A stretch of 64,000 nt of DNA from positions 34,951 through 98,950 of the forward strand of contig JAWVFI010000047.1 in the NCBI GenBank assembly GCA_033856235.1. The letters are read 5' to 3'. The notes beneath the pieces are model-generated. The model had not been told where the DNA came from. It did not search any database and saw only the letters and a program-made list of their open reading frames with translations. Source of the stretch: DASXRU01 sp033856235 (GTDB lineage: Bacteria > Acidobacteriota > Blastocatellia > Pyrinomonadales > Pyrinomonadaceae). The stretch's first letter is position 1. Each line of letters starts with the position of its first letter. This document shows positions 1-6,979 of the stretch, in pieces. The translations under genes and the position numbers were made by a program.

Positions 1-667
1 CGGGTGACGCCAGCATGCTCTGCGTCGCGCTCTTGAATCCTCCCATCCCCACCCCGATAACGATCAGGGCCAGGGCGCCGAACAGAAGAAACAGGACCGT
101 CTGGAAAGTATTGACCCACGCGGTACCGCGCATGCCGCCAAAGAAGACGTAGCTCATCACCACCATGGCGACAATGGCGCCGCCAAACCAGTAGGGAACG
201 AGGCCGCCGCTGATCGCATTCAGCGTCGTGCCACCGCCCATGATGCCGATGATGATGTAGGGAACGAGGAGCACGGCCTGCACCAAAAAAATGACCGTGC
301 CGATGTGGCCGCACTCCCAGCGGTCGCGAAACATCTGCACCGGCGTCATGAAACCGTGCTTCTTCCCCAGGGCCCAAACTCGCGTTCCAATTAGGAAAAT
401 TGTCAGTGGAATCACCAGCGCGGACGACGAGGCCATCAAGCCAAACGTGACGATGCCATTCGAAAAAGCATGGCCCGACGATCCCAGGATCGCGAACGCC
501 GTCATGTTGGTGCCGAAGAGCGAGAAGAGAAAAACGAATGGTCCAAGAGAACGGCTGGCGAGGAAATAGTCTTCCGCCTTTTCTTTTCCCTTAGCGCGGC
601 GGAAGGCAAAGATGCCGATATAGAGGACGACCGCAAGGTAGAGGAAAACTACGATTGCTGGTATCAC
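1..667 (-). CDS. Sodium:solute symporter family protein (N-terminal part; runs off the window)
   Basis: The minus-strand frame stays open from 667 to the window edge and gives the first ~222 residues of a polytopic membrane protein of the sodium:solute symporter (SSS) family. An N-terminal helix (IPAIVVFLYLAVVLYIG) is followed by the family segment KAEDYFLASRSLGP and FSLFGTNMTAF, then more hydrophobic helices. Start chosen as GTG at 667, because it overlaps the stop of the upstream DUF3311 gene (GTGA overlap), the usual arrangement of this pair. The expected role is Na+-coupled uptake of an organic solute at the inner membrane; the substrate cannot be told. The C-terminal half is outside the window. 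Confidence 0.85.
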   Translation of the reverse strand, partial: MIPAIVVFLYLAVVLYIGIFAFRRAKGKEKAEDYFLASRSLGPFVFLFSLFGTNMTAFAILGSSGHAFSNGIVTFGLMASSSALVIPLTIFLIGTRVWALGKKHGFMTPVQMFRDRWECGHIGTVIFLVQAVLLVPYIIIGIMGGGTTLNAISGGLVPYWFGGAIVAMVVMSYVFFGGMRGTAWVNTFQTVLFLLFGALALIVIGVGMGGFKSATQSMLASP

Positions 668-906
668 CTGGATCTGTCCTCCTCATGCTTGCGGTCGTTC
701 TCGATCTCACTTTCCAGGTGCCCCGGCCAGGCAAACTTCACCAGCAGCCACATCAGCAGCGATGCCGCCACCGTAAAACATGCCTGGTAGAAGAGACCGA
801 TCGGCACGAAGCCGAACACCAGCGGATATGCCGTGCGCCAGTACCAGAAGTCCTGGTGCGACGCATAGAGGGCAATGAACGCAACGACGAGCAGTATTCG
901 TTTCAT
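664..906 (-). CDS. DUF3311 small membrane protein, partner of the symporter
   Basis: 80 residues with two hydrophobic helices (residues ~3-15 and ~30-62) and a charged C-terminus. The size, topology and position directly before an SSS symporter match DUF3311 proteins, which are routinely encoded upstream of such transporters and are thought to be small companion subunits. Its stop overlaps the GTG start of the symporter, so the two are translationally coupled. No catalytic residues are seen. Function beyond transporter partnership is unknown. Confidence 0.75.
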   Translation of the reverse strand: MKRILLVVAFIALYASHQDFWYWRTAYPLVFGFVPIGLFYQACFTVAASLLMWLLVKFAWPGHLESEIENDRKHEEDRSR

Positions 907-1216
907 GATCGTCCTGAGCCCGAGCGTCGAAGCCGGGCCATCCCTTGTTTGTTAGTCGAGCTGATCCGCTGACAACCAGTGGGAGACTACGCTGTCCCGT
1001 AAACCTGCGGAAGGTGCGGGAATACTATCGTAGATGTAAATCTTTTAGAAGGGATATTCACGCTGCACTGGAACTTTTCGCTGCGGGAAGGGGACAAGTG
1101 AAGTCGGGCACGCCAACTGATTTTGTTGTGCGCGTGATCGAAAATTTTTACGCGCGGGCAACGCGAACTCGCCCAGCGCAATCGAAGGGTGACGAGCGCT
1201 CTGCGCCAAAAAGTGC

Positions 1217-1245
1217 TTGACAGGATCGGTGATGTGCTTTATACA
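1217..1245 (+). promoter_or_regulatory. Sigma-70-like promoter
   Basis: TTGACA at 1217-1222 and TATACA at 1240-1245 with exactly 17 bases between. It points toward the tRNA array about 530 bases downstream, although a T-tailed hairpin at 1506-1552 lies between them. It could serve a short leader unit or, if the hairpin is read through, the array. Seen in sequence; use is inferred. Confidence 0.5.
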
Positions 1246-1282
1246 AGAACGCTCGCGCGATGACGCGTGCGGAGAAATTCAA

Positions 1283-1450
1283 ATGTTGACGAACTGGACA
1301 TCCAACGAACATACGACCAAACGGCGGCCCACCGCCGCCATGTATGGCGTCTGTTTATCGGGCAATCCGATCCTGTCAGCGGCCAGTATTTTTACCGGTC
1401 GACTCGGACAAAGATCGACGTCCATAGATAATCGTCACATCAGGCATTAA
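1283..1450 (+). CDS. Possible small ORF, 55 residues
   Basis: ATG at 1283 is preceded by GGAG eight bases upstream and lies 38 bases after the -10 of the promoter at 1217-1245; it ends just before a hairpin cluster. The product (starts MLTNWTSNEHTTKR) has no recognisable family, signal or membrane segment. Position supports a transcription unit, composition does not clearly support coding; it may instead be an untranslated leader. Confidence 0.2.
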   Translation: MLTNWTSNEHTTKRRPTAAMYGVCLSGNPILSAASIFTGRLGQRSTSIDNRHIRH

Positions 1451-1505
1451 TCAGCGGGAGCGGCTTCCCGCTCCCAAATCTCAAAGAAAAATCGCGAGAA
1501 TTGTA

Positions 1506-1552
1506 GGAGCGGGCAGCTTCCCTGGGAGGCTTCGAGCCCGCTCCTTTTTTTT
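1506..1552 (+). terminator. Rho-independent terminator-like hairpin
   Basis: GGAGCGGGC at 1506-1514 pairs with GCCCGCTCC at 1536-1544, with further pairing inside, followed by eight T (1545-1552). Reads as a plus-strand terminator between the promoter at 1217 and the first tRNA gene. Confidence 0.55.
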
Positions 1553-1777
1553 GTTTTTTGACAATTGAAGTACCTTTTTTGCGAAAGTGGCACAGACTTC
1601 GGTCTGAAGTCTGCGCCACTTTGATGAGATGAAGGCAGGGAGCCTTCTGGATGACAACGCCGTTGCTTTGCGAGAGTCCCGAGCGTCGCCATCCTCAGGA
1701 GAAGTGTGCCTCGAAGTGTATTCGCGGTACGTTTCTCTCTGCCTTCATCTATTTTTTAACACAACGAAATCTAATTT

Positions 1778-1865
1778 GCATGCGTGGCTGAGCAGCAAAG
1801 GCACCTGACTGTAGATCAGGCGTCCCATGTGGACTACGTAGGTGCGAGTCCTACCGTATGCACCA
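1778..1865 (+). tRNA. tRNA-Tyr (GTA)
   Basis: Acceptor GCATGCG pairs with CGTATGC, A73, encoded CCA. Anticodon stem CCTGA/TCAGG, anticodon GTA at 1811-1813, long variable arm as expected for Tyr. Odd: the T-loop reads TGCGAGT, so position 55 is G instead of T. Confidence 0.9.
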
Positions 1866-1946
1866 AGTCATTGCCGAATGCTAATTTCCGGTTTCCGATT
1901 GGTCGATCACCACTCAAAAGATTAATTGCCAATCGGCAATGCTTAC

Positions 1947-2021
1947 GGGGGCGTAGGCTAACAGACAAACCTTCGGGTTCCAGCCCCGACATTCTCGGTT
2001 CAAATCCGAGCGCCCTTGCCA
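1947..2021 (+). tRNA. tRNA-Trp (CCA), atypical
   Basis: Acceptor GGGGGCG/CGCCCTT with two G-T pairs, G73, encoded CCA; T-arm CTCGG TTCAAAT CCGAG. The anticodon loop TTCCAGC gives CCA at 1980-1982, unlike the usual CTCCAAA loop. The D-loop lacks the GG pair. It may be a divergent or partly degraded tRNA. Confidence 0.65.
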
Positions 2022-2073
2022 ACAACTTTTGATGGCCGGCAAAGTTCCGGCAAACAATCTCTTACAAAATTTC

Positions 2074-2161
2074 GGAAGGCCCGACAGTAGAGTGAGTCAA
2101 ACAGTCTTGAAAACTGTGGCGGCTTTGTCCGCGTAGGGTTCGACTCCCTAGCCTTCCACCA
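2074..2161 (+). tRNA. tRNA-Ser (TGA)
   Basis: Acceptor GGAAGGC/GCCTTCC, encoded CCA, anticodon TGA at 2108-2110 in loop CTTGAAA, long variable arm. Discriminator is A rather than the common G of serine tRNAs. Confidence 0.9.
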
Positions 2162-2240
2162 ACAAGAGTCCGACAAACTTTAATTTGTTGCTGAGTTCCT
2201 CAAGGACAGACGACGGCAAGCTAAAGCTCGTCGGACAAAT

Positions 2241-2325
2241 GGAGACGTCGCCTAACGGTATGGCAGCAGGTTGCTAACCTGCCGGGAGAAATCCTGTGAG
2301 CGTTCGAACCGCTCCGTCTCCGCCA
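2241..2325 (+). tRNA. tRNA-Ser (GCT)
   Basis: Acceptor GGAGACG/CGTCTCC, G73, CCA. Stem GCAGG/CCTGC, anticodon GCT at 2273-2275, long variable arm, T-arm GAGCG TTCGAAC CGCTC. Confidence 0.92.
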
Positions 2326-2420
2326 AATCATTGCCGATTTCCAAATGCTAATTGCCAACTTGCCCGCCGCTTCCGAGATAGAGAATTGGCAATCGCAATT
2401 TGGCAATTGGCAATGTCTGG

Positions 2421-2498
2421 GGACCTGTAGCTCAGTGGAATCAGAGCGCGACTCTGCGAAGGTCGAGGTCGCACGTTCAAATCGTGCCAGGTCCGCCA
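2421..2498 (+). tRNA. tRNA-Arg (GCG)
   Basis: Acceptor GGACCTG/CAGGTCC, G73, CCA; anticodon GCG at 2456-2458. Most bacteria read CGC/CGT with an ACG tRNA whose A34 is deaminated to inosine by TadA; a GCG tRNA avoids that step. Confidence 0.9.
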
Positions 2499-2588
2499 AA
2501 CCAAATGCGGAATGCCGAATGCGCCAGGGAATGAAGCCAACTCCGCAATCTGAAGTCCGTAATCCGAAATCGAAGGAGGGAGGCCGCC

Positions 2589-2819
2589 ATGAATTTCACA
2601 CAATGCAGACTACGAAAAGGAAAGACCGAACAGATCGCATGGATCCCGTCTGAGTTTGCCAGGAAGCTCAGGAACCTCCGCATCAATGGTGAGAGCGGAT
2701 GGCGAGTGCTGGGAGTCGGGGCGACCATGCCGGCGAGTTATTTGCGCCAACGCTATCGCCCTCACCAGATCGCTCTTGCCAGTATTCGATCCGAGATCGT
2801 CCAACGGCAGGGCGCCTGA
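2589..2819 (+). CDS. Small phage-like hypothetical protein inside the array
   Basis: 76 residues starting MNFTQCRLRKGKTEQIAWIP, with ATG at 2589 behind a GGAGG-containing ribosome site. It recalls short proteins common in phages that share a basic N-terminus, a W-IP motif, a pair of leucines and a W-V-VG ending; this likeness is from memory and has no assigned function. It begins after a palindromic spacer and its last ~30 bases overlap the following tRNA-Gln, so either the end has eroded or the overlap is tolerated. It has the only plausible small ORF in a spacer of the array. Confidence 0.5.
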   Translation: MNFTQCRLRKGKTEQIAWIPSEFARKLRNLRINGESGWRVLGVGATMPASYLRQRYRPHQIALASIRSEIVQRQGA

Positions 2820-2863
2820 TTCTGAATCAGGATATTGAAGTTCGAATCTTCATCTCGGAGCCA
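2790..2863 (+). tRNA. tRNA-Gln (CTG)
   Basis: Acceptor TCCGAGA/TCTCGGA, G73, CCA; stem CCTGA/TCAGG, anticodon CTG at 2822-2824; T-arm TGAAG TTCGAAT CTTCA. Confidence 0.9.
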
Positions 2864-2874
2864 ACTCGCAACGA

Positions 2875-2958
2875 CGCGGAGTGCACTGGAGTCGTTTAAG
2901 GCGCCAGGGAGGGGTTCATAGTCCGTTGATGCAGGTTCAAGTCCTGTCTCCGCAACCA
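2875..2958 (+). tRNA. Initiator-like tRNA-fMet (CAT)
   Basis: Acceptor CGCGGAG faces CTCCGCA, leaving the C1-A72 mismatch that marks bacterial initiator tRNAs, followed by A73 and CCA. Anticodon CAT lies at about 2916-2920 in a TTCATAG loop. The D-arm region is longer than usual and the anticodon stem is irregular, so this is a divergent initiator. Confidence 0.65.
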
Positions 2959-2964
2959 AAATTC

Positions 2965-3040
2965 GGACCCGTAGTTCAGCCGGAATCAGAACAGTCGTTT
3001 CCTAAACGACAAGCCGCAGGTTCGAGTCCTGCCGGGTCCT
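2965..3040 (+). tRNA. tRNA-Arg (CCT)
   Basis: Acceptor GGACCCG/CGGGTCC, T73; stem GTCGT/ACGAC, anticodon CCT at 3001-3003. It is the only member of the array without an encoded CCA (CAT follows). Confidence 0.88.
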
Positions 3041-3042
3041 CA

Positions 3043-3109
3043 TGTTAGGACAGGCATTCCTGTCTGTCCCTTCAATTCATACTGGACAGACAGGAATGTC
3101 TGTCCTACA
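3043..3109. repeat. Palindromic spacer, AGGACAG family
   Basis: Two arms, TTAGGACAGGCATTCCTGTC and its near complement ending TGTCCTACA, form a long imperfect hairpin. A related copy lies at 30819-30897 and a diverged one near 3760-3822. Confidence 0.8.
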
Positions 3110-3110
3110 T

Positions 3111-3188
3111 GCCGGCGTAGCCCAACAGGAAGGAGGCGCTAGTCTTAGAAACTAGACAGTGTGGGTTCGAATCCCTCCGCCGGTACCA
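3111..3188 (+). tRNA. tRNA-Leu (TAG), short variable arm
   Basis: Acceptor GCCGGCG/CGCCGGT with G1-T72, A73, CCA; stem CTAGT/ACTAG, anticodon TAG at 3146-3148. The variable region is only about seven bases, whereas leucine tRNAs normally carry a long arm. Confidence 0.82.
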
Positions 3189-3194
3189 ACTCAT

Positions 3195-3301
3195 TTTGGA
3201 GTGCGCTGACCTGTCAGCGCTTTCGTCGGTCGCGACCTGTCGCGACCAAGCGGGGTCGAGCCGCCGCAGACCAAAGCGGCGACAGGTCGCCGCACTCCAA
3301 A
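3195..3301. repeat. Palindromic spacer, TTGGAGTGC family
   Basis: Begins TTTGGAGTGCG and ends CGCACTCCAAA, with repeated CGACCTGTCGCGACC words inside. Relatives occupy 4173-4294 and 6675-6796, also between tRNA genes. Confidence 0.8.
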
Positions 3302-3313
3302 GAGTCCTACTTT

Positions 3314-3391
3314 GCGCGTGTAGCCCAATTGGTAGAGGCGGCTGACTTAAGATCAGTTTTCTGATGAGTTCGAATCTCTCCATGCGCACCA
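3314..3391 (+). tRNA. tRNA-Leu (TAA)
   Basis: Acceptor GCGCGTG/CATGCGC, A73, CCA; stem GCTGA/TCAGT, anticodon TAA at 3348-3350. The variable region is short for leucine and the T-stem imperfect. Confidence 0.85.
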
Positions 3392-3392
3392 T

Positions 3393-3468
3393 GGCGTCGA
3401 ATGCAAAGAGTCGCGCAGTTAGTTTTTCACACTAACTTTAGAGAGTTCGAGTCTCTCCGACGCTACCA
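3393..3468 (+). tRNA. tRNA-Glu (TTC)
   Basis: Acceptor GGCGTCG/CGACGCT, A73, CCA; stem TTAGT/ACTAA, anticodon TTC at 3426-3428; T-arm GAGAG TTCGAGT CTCTC. The D-loop lacks the conserved GG. Confidence 0.82.
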
Positions 3469-3478
3469 ACAGTTTGCT

Positions 3479-3552
3479 GTGGCCTTGGTGTAATTGATAA
3501 CACACTGCAATGTGAATGCAGAGATGACGGTTCAACTCCGCAGGTCACCCCA
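3479..3552 (+). tRNA. tRNA-His (GTG)
   Basis: Acceptor GTGGCCT/AGGTCAC, the His-specific C73, CCA; anticodon GTG at 3512-3514. The base at position -1 is T, so the usual histidine G-1 is not encoded. Confidence 0.9.
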
Positions 3553-3678
3553 ATTGATTTCGGAATTAGGGATGCGGATTTCGGATTGGTTTCGTAAATT
3601 CCCTGGTCGCGGATGGGGAGCTTCCGTGCTTAGAATCAGCCAAGCCGCATTCTGAAATCAGCAATTCGAAATCCCCAT

Positions 3679-3753
3679 GGAACTGTGGCCGAGAGGTGAG
3701 GCACTTGGTTGTCAACCAAGCCGATGACGGTTCGAGTCCGTTCAGTTCCGCCA
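3679..3753 (+). tRNA. tRNA-Asp (GTC)
   Basis: Acceptor GGAACTG/CAGTTCC, G73, CCA; stem CTTGG/CCAAG, anticodon GTC at 3711-3713. Confidence 0.92.
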
Positions 3754-3824
3754 GACTGTATGACAGGCACTCCTGCCTGTCCCTCTTCAAACAAATATCG
3801 GACAGATAAGAATGTCTGCCCGAC

Positions 3825-3898
3825 CGGGGTGTGGTGTAACGCAAGCATCCGAGTTTTGGGAACTCGTGGCGACAGTTCGATTCTGTTCATCCCGACCA
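3825..3898 (+). tRNA. tRNA-Pro (TGG)
   Basis: Acceptor CGGGGTG/CATCCCG, A73, CCA; stem CGAGT/ACTCG, anticodon TGG at 3857-3859; T-arm GACAG TTCGATT CTGTT. Confidence 0.9.
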
Positions 3899-4006
3899 GC
3901 AAAGGATTTCGGATTTCGGAATGCGGACTTCGGATTGGTCGTAAGCGCCAAGCCCGTGGATCTTGCAAATTCGCAATTCTCAATCCGCAATCCGAAATTC
4001 CCCCGT

Positions 4007-4083
4007 GCATCGTTGGTCCAGTTGGTTCAAGACACGGCGTTGCCTTCGCTGAGACACCGGTTCGAATCCGGTACGATGCTCCA
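4007..4083 (+). tRNA. tRNA-Gly (GCC)
   Basis: Acceptor GCATCGT/ACGATGC, T73, CCA; stem CGGCG/CGCTG, anticodon GCC at 4042-4044. Confidence 0.9.
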
Positions 4084-4095
4084 GTTTCAGATGTT

Positions 4096-4170
4096 GCCCC
4101 TGTAGCTTAAAGGAAGAGCGGTTCGCTTCGAACGAATCAGGTATGGGTTCGAGTCCTATCAGGGGCTCCA
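4096..4170 (+). tRNA. tRNA-Arg (TCG)
   Basis: Acceptor GCCCCTG/CAGGGGC, T73, CCA; stem GTTCG/CGAAT, anticodon TCG at 4128-4130. Confidence 0.9.
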
Positions 4171-4172
4171 AC

Positions 4173-4294
4173 TTGGAGTGCGGCGGCAGAGCGGAGCGGC
4201 GACGCCGCTTTGGATCGAGTTGAAAACCCCATATCAGCTCAGCCCTCATCCATCCAAAGCGCCGTCGTCGCTCCGCTCTGCAGGCGCACTCCAA
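4173..4294. repeat. Palindromic spacer, TTGGAGTGC family
   Basis: Starts TTGGAGTGCGGCGGCAGAG and ends in the complementary CTCTGCAGGCGCACTCCAA, giving a long imperfect hairpin between tRNA-Arg and tRNA-Gly. Confidence 0.8.
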
Positions 4295-4296
4295 AA

Positions 4297-4371
4297 GCGG
4301 AAGTGATGTAGCTGGAAACATGCGAGTCTCCCAAACTTGCTTCGAGAGTTCGAATCTCTCCTTCCGCTCCA
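4297..4371 (+). tRNA. tRNA-Gly (CCC)
   Basis: Acceptor GCGGAAG/CTTCCGC, T73, CCA; stem CGAGT/ACTTG, anticodon CCC at 4330-4332. Confidence 0.9.
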
Positions 4372-4519
4372 AAAATCCAAATTAGCCGCAGGTGAACGCG
4401 GATAAGAACGGATCAGAAAAAGACAAAGGCAGAATGAACAGGGAAGGCGGAAAGTCTTTATTAGCCTATCCGATCTTTCTGATCCGCGTGTCTCCGCGTT
4501 CATCCGCGGCTGAAGATTC

Positions 4520-4597
4520 GCGCGCGTGTCGCCAAGCGGCTAAGGCGCCGGATTGCAACTCCGGTATTCGCGAGTTCGAGTCTCGCCGCGCGCTCCA
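4520..4597 (+). tRNA. tRNA-Cys (GCA)
   Basis: Acceptor GCGCGCG/CGCGCGC, T73 (cysteine identity), CCA; stem CCGGA/TCCGG, anticodon GCA at 4555-4557. Confidence 0.92.
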
Positions 4598-4605
4598 AAT
4601 ACCTT

Positions 4606-4698
4606 GTCAGAACCACTTGCGGTAGCTGGTGGTTGATCTTTTGTTGGCAGAGCGTCGAGGTCATCGTTCAACCACCCGCTACCGCAGGTGGTTCTGAC
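4606..4698. repeat. Long hairpin upstream of the HNH gene
   Basis: GTCAGAACCAC...GGTGGTTGA pairs with TCAACCACC...GTGGTTCTGAC across a ~30-base loop, about 31 bp per arm with few mismatches. It ends 13 bases before the HNH ribosome-binding site. Confidence 0.8.
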
Positions 4699-4721
4699 TC
4701 AATCCTGAAAGGAGGTGCCGG

Positions 4722-5309
4722 GTGACATCACTTAACGGCAGAGTTCTACTACTAAACCAAACTTACGAACCGCTCGGCACCGTCAGTGTGGCGCGAGCGA
4801 TAATCATGACCTTCAAGAACAGCGTCTTCGTCGAGGAGTTGGACGGCGATCGCGTGTTGCATTCGGCGCACGCCGAATTTCCTGTGCCGTCGGTCATCCG
4901 CCGCCGCACTTACATCAACGTTCGTCGTCGTCGCGAGGCGTCGGGTACAAAGCGGCTGCGTATTTACATGCGCGACAAGTTTCGCTGCCAGTACTGCGGT
5001 GACAAGAAGGGCGCGGCCGAGCTTACTCTCGATCACATTCAGCCACGGTCGCGCGGTGGCGATAACTCGCCTGTGAACATCGTTACTGCGTGCGTGCTTT
5101 GCAATAACCGCAAGGGCAATCGCACTCCCGCGGAAGCGCGCATGCCGCTGCTGACTTCGCAGTCGGCGTTGCGTGTAAAGCTGGAGCGCGTGGTGCTCTG
5201 CCACTATGCAGAGGCGCGCGCCGAGTGGCGCAAGTACTTGTTCATGGACGTTCACGATGACCGTGAGGTCATTGCCCGGGTGCACGCTGAACAGAAGCGG
5301 CACGCCTAG
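4722..5309 (+). CDS. HNH endonuclease in the tRNA array
   Basis: 195 residues. The N-terminal half (RVLLLNQTYEPLG, VARAIIM) is the region typical of a widespread family of chromosomal HNH proteins. The nuclease core follows at residues ~85-135: a zinc-binding CQYC (C89, C92) and CVLC (C124, C127) pair around LDHIQPRSRGG (H105) and N119, then NNRKGNRTP. GTG start chosen because GGAGG at 4711-4715 lies six bases before it. Predicted divalent-metal DNA (possibly RNA) nuclease in the cytoplasm. It is the only sizeable gene inside the array, between tRNA-Cys and tRNA-Phe. HNH genes often accompany mobile DNA, but this family is also common in chromosomes, so a homing role is an inference. Confidence 0.85.
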   Translation: MTSLNGRVLLLNQTYEPLGTVSVARAIIMTFKNSVFVEELDGDRVLHSAHAEFPVPSVIRRRTYINVRRRREASGTKRLRIYMRDKFRCQYCGDKKGAAELTLDHIQPRSRGGDNSPVNIVTACVLCNNRKGNRTPAEARMPLLTSQSALRVKLERVVLCHYAEARAEWRKYLFMDVHDDREVIARVHAEQKRHA

Positions 5310-5386
5310 AACCGGTGTCGGGTGTCAGGTGCCAGGGATCAGCCTTTGATCTGACACCTGGCACCCGACACGTGGCACCCATGCCA

Positions 5387-5461
5387 GGTCGGATAGCTGA
5401 GACGGATTAGCGTGGGTTTGAAAAACCCGAGAGGTTGGTTCGATTCCAACTCCGACCACCA
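5387..5461 (+). tRNA. tRNA-Phe (GAA)
   Basis: Acceptor GGTCGGA/TCCGACC, A73, CCA; stem TGGGT/ACCCG, anticodon GAA at 5420-5422. Confidence 0.9.
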
Positions 5462-5542
5462 GCTTAAAGTCTCGGGTTTCGAGTTTCGAGTTCATCAATG
5501 CTACTTCAAACCCGAAACTCGCCACTCGCAACCGAGGATTTT

Positions 5543-5618
5543 GCCCGAGTAGCTCAATTGACGGAGCGCTGGTCCTACAAACCAGAGGTTGAAGGTTTGA
5601 GTCCTTCCTTGGGCACCA
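5543..5618 (+). tRNA. tRNA-Val (TAC), C33
   Basis: Acceptor GCCCGAG/CTTGGGC, A73, CCA; stem CTGGT/ACCAG, anticodon TAC at 5576-5578. The base before the anticodon is C instead of the nearly invariant T33, and the T-loop is TTTGAGT. Confidence 0.87.
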
Positions 5619-5701
5619 AACTAAAGTTTCGGGTTTCGAGTTCCGAGTTAATCCGTGCGACCCAAACTCGAAACCCGAAACTCGAAACCCGAAACTGACC
5701 C

Positions 5702-5780
5702 GGGCCTGTAGCTCAGCTGGAATCAGAGCGGCTGTTTTCTAAACAGCAGGTCGCAGGTTCAAATCCTGCCAGGCTCACCA
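5702..5780 (+). tRNA. tRNA-Arg (TCT)
   Basis: Acceptor GGGCCTG/CAGGCTC, A73, CCA; stem GCTGT/ACAGC, anticodon TCT at 5738-5740. Confidence 0.92.
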
Positions 5781-5786
5781 GGACAT

Positions 5787-5864
5787 TGCGGAGTAGCTCA
5801 AGCTGGAAAGAGCGTTCGTCTCATAAACGAGAGGTTGCGGGTTCGACTCCCGCCTCCGCGACCA
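5787..5864 (+). tRNA. tRNA-Met elongator (CAT)
   Basis: Acceptor TGCGGAG/CTCCGCG with T1-G72, A73, CCA; stem TTCGT/ACGAG, anticodon CAT at 5822-5824. A lysidine-type isoleucine tRNA cannot be excluded, but a TAT isoleucine tRNA is present at 6980. Confidence 0.88.
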
Positions 5865-5872
5865 ATTTATTC

Positions 5873-5947
5873 GGGGCTATGATCTAATGGCTATGATGCC
5901 TGCCTTGCAAGCAGGACGTAGAGGTTCGACTCCTCTTAGCTCCACCA
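5873..5947 (+). tRNA. tRNA-Ala (TGC)
   Basis: Acceptor GGGGCTA/TAGCTCC containing the alanine G3-U70 pair, A73, CCA; stem CCTGC/GCAGG, anticodon TGC at 5906-5908. Confidence 0.92.
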
Positions 5948-5957
5948 ACTTCTTCCT

Positions 5958-6037
5958 GGCGATGTAGCTCAACTGGCTAACAGAGCGTCGGTCTTGTAAA
6001 CCGAACGATAAGGGTTCGAATCCCTTCATCGCCTCCA
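5958..6037 (+). tRNA. tRNA-Thr (TGT)
   Basis: Acceptor GGCGATG/CATCGCC, T73, CCA; stem TCGGT/ACCGA, anticodon TGT at 5995-5997. Confidence 0.92.
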
Positions 6038-6233
6038 GAGACTAACGATGAGTGGTTGGCATGTTGAGAGAAAAGAAGATTTTCATATGTCATTTTCATT
6101 TCTCATTTTTCATTGGAGACTGTGTGAGTGCGCTGTTCCCGATCCCTTCCAATGAAAGGGTACATCGGGGATCGAAATGACAAATTGAAAATGGCTTTGC
6201 TTCAGCATCCATCCACCAACCCAAACTTTTAAT

Positions 6234-6309
6234 TGTGGCGTAGCCAAGCTGGTAAGGCAGCGCATTGTTAATGCACCCACCGGGGGTTCGAATCCCTCCG
6301 CCACAGCCA
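6234..6309 (+). tRNA. tRNA-Asn (GTT)
   Basis: Acceptor TGTGGCG/CGCCACA, G73, CCA; anticodon GTT at 6267-6269 in loop TTGTTAA. Confidence 0.9.
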
Positions 6310-6421
6310 AATCATTGCCAATTGCCGGTTGTCGATTTCCGATTGGTCTTCTCGGAGTATTACCTGTATGCGCGGCGCCCAGGAAATCAACAATCGGCAA
6401 TTGGCAATTGAAAATGTTTAT

Positions 6422-6497
6422 TGACCCGGAACTCGAGTGACAGAGTGGCGGATTTTTAATCCGAAAGGTGCGGGTTTGAGCCCCGTCGGGTCAACCA
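6422..6497 (+). tRNA. tRNA-Lys (TTT)
   Basis: Acceptor TGACCCG/CGGGTCA, A73, CCA; anticodon TTT at 6455-6457. Position 8 is G rather than T and the T-loop is TTTGAGC. Nearly identical to the next gene. Confidence 0.9.
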
Positions 6498-6592
6498 GTT
6501 TTGGACAGTTTCGAGTTACGGGTTTGGGGTTTCGAGTTTAATTTGTATTCCAACTCGAAACCCGAAACTCCAAACTCGAAACCCCCAGTTAT

Positions 6593-6668
6593 TGACCCGG
6601 AACTCGAGCGACAGAGTGGCGGATTCTTAATCCGTGAGGTGCGGGTTTGAGCCCCGTCGGGTCAACCA
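6593..6668 (+). tRNA. tRNA-Lys (CTT)
   Basis: Differs from tRNA-Lys(TTT) at 6422 at only a handful of positions, including the anticodon (CTT at 6626-6628). The pair looks like a tandem duplication with an anticodon change. Confidence 0.9.
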
Positions 6669-6674
6669 ATCTTT

Positions 6675-6796
6675 TTTGGAGTGCGCCGGCAGAGCGCAGT
6701 GGCGACGGCGCTTTGGATCGTTTGCGACCAAAGCGAAGCAGATTCAAGCGCTGCTATCCAAAGCGGCGTCGCGCTACGCTTGCCGCCGCACTCCAA
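6675..6796. repeat. Palindromic spacer, TTGGAGTGC family
   Basis: Begins TTGGAGTGCGCCGGCAGAG and ends GCTTGCCGCCGCACTCCAA, an imperfect hairpin like those at 3195 and 4173. Confidence 0.8.
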
Positions 6797-6799
6797 TGT

Positions 6800-6873
6800 C
6801 GCGGTGTAGCTCAATGGCAGAGCCCTCGATCGATAATCGGGAGATGAAGGTTCGACTCCCTCCGCCGCGACCA
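6800..6873 (+). tRNA. tRNA-Ile (GAT), C33
   Basis: Acceptor CGCGGTG/CGCCGCG, A73, CCA; stem CTCGA/TCGGG, anticodon GAT at 6832-6834. Position 33 is C, and the T-stem is imperfect. Confidence 0.85.
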
Positions 6874-6979
6874 ATGATTAGGTGTCGGGTGCCGGGTGTC
6901 AGGTGCCAGGTGTCAGCTGGCTCAAGGCTGGCTAAGCATTTCTTCTAAGACCCGACACCCCAACACCTGAGACCCTTTC

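Larger units (their letters stand above)
907..1777. other. Gene-poor stretch before the tRNA array
   Basis: No convincing gene over about 870 bases. It holds the upstream region of the symporter operon, a strong-looking sigma-70 promoter (1217-1245), a doubtful small ORF (1283-1450), and a run of hairpins: 1455-1475 (8-bp stem GGGAGCGG), a T-tailed hairpin at 1506-1552, and a palindrome near 1587-1622 formed from AAGTGGC / GCCACTT arms. Confidence 0.6.

Noticed and set aside
4606..4698. Possible extra tRNA (GCGGTAG/CTACCGC arms) before the HNH gene
   Set aside because: The arms continue into one long hairpin with no anticodon loop or T-arm; it is a palindromic spacer.
4752..5303. 183-residue ORF opposite the HNH gene
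   Set aside because: Antisense shadow; the plus frame has clear zinc and HNH motifs.
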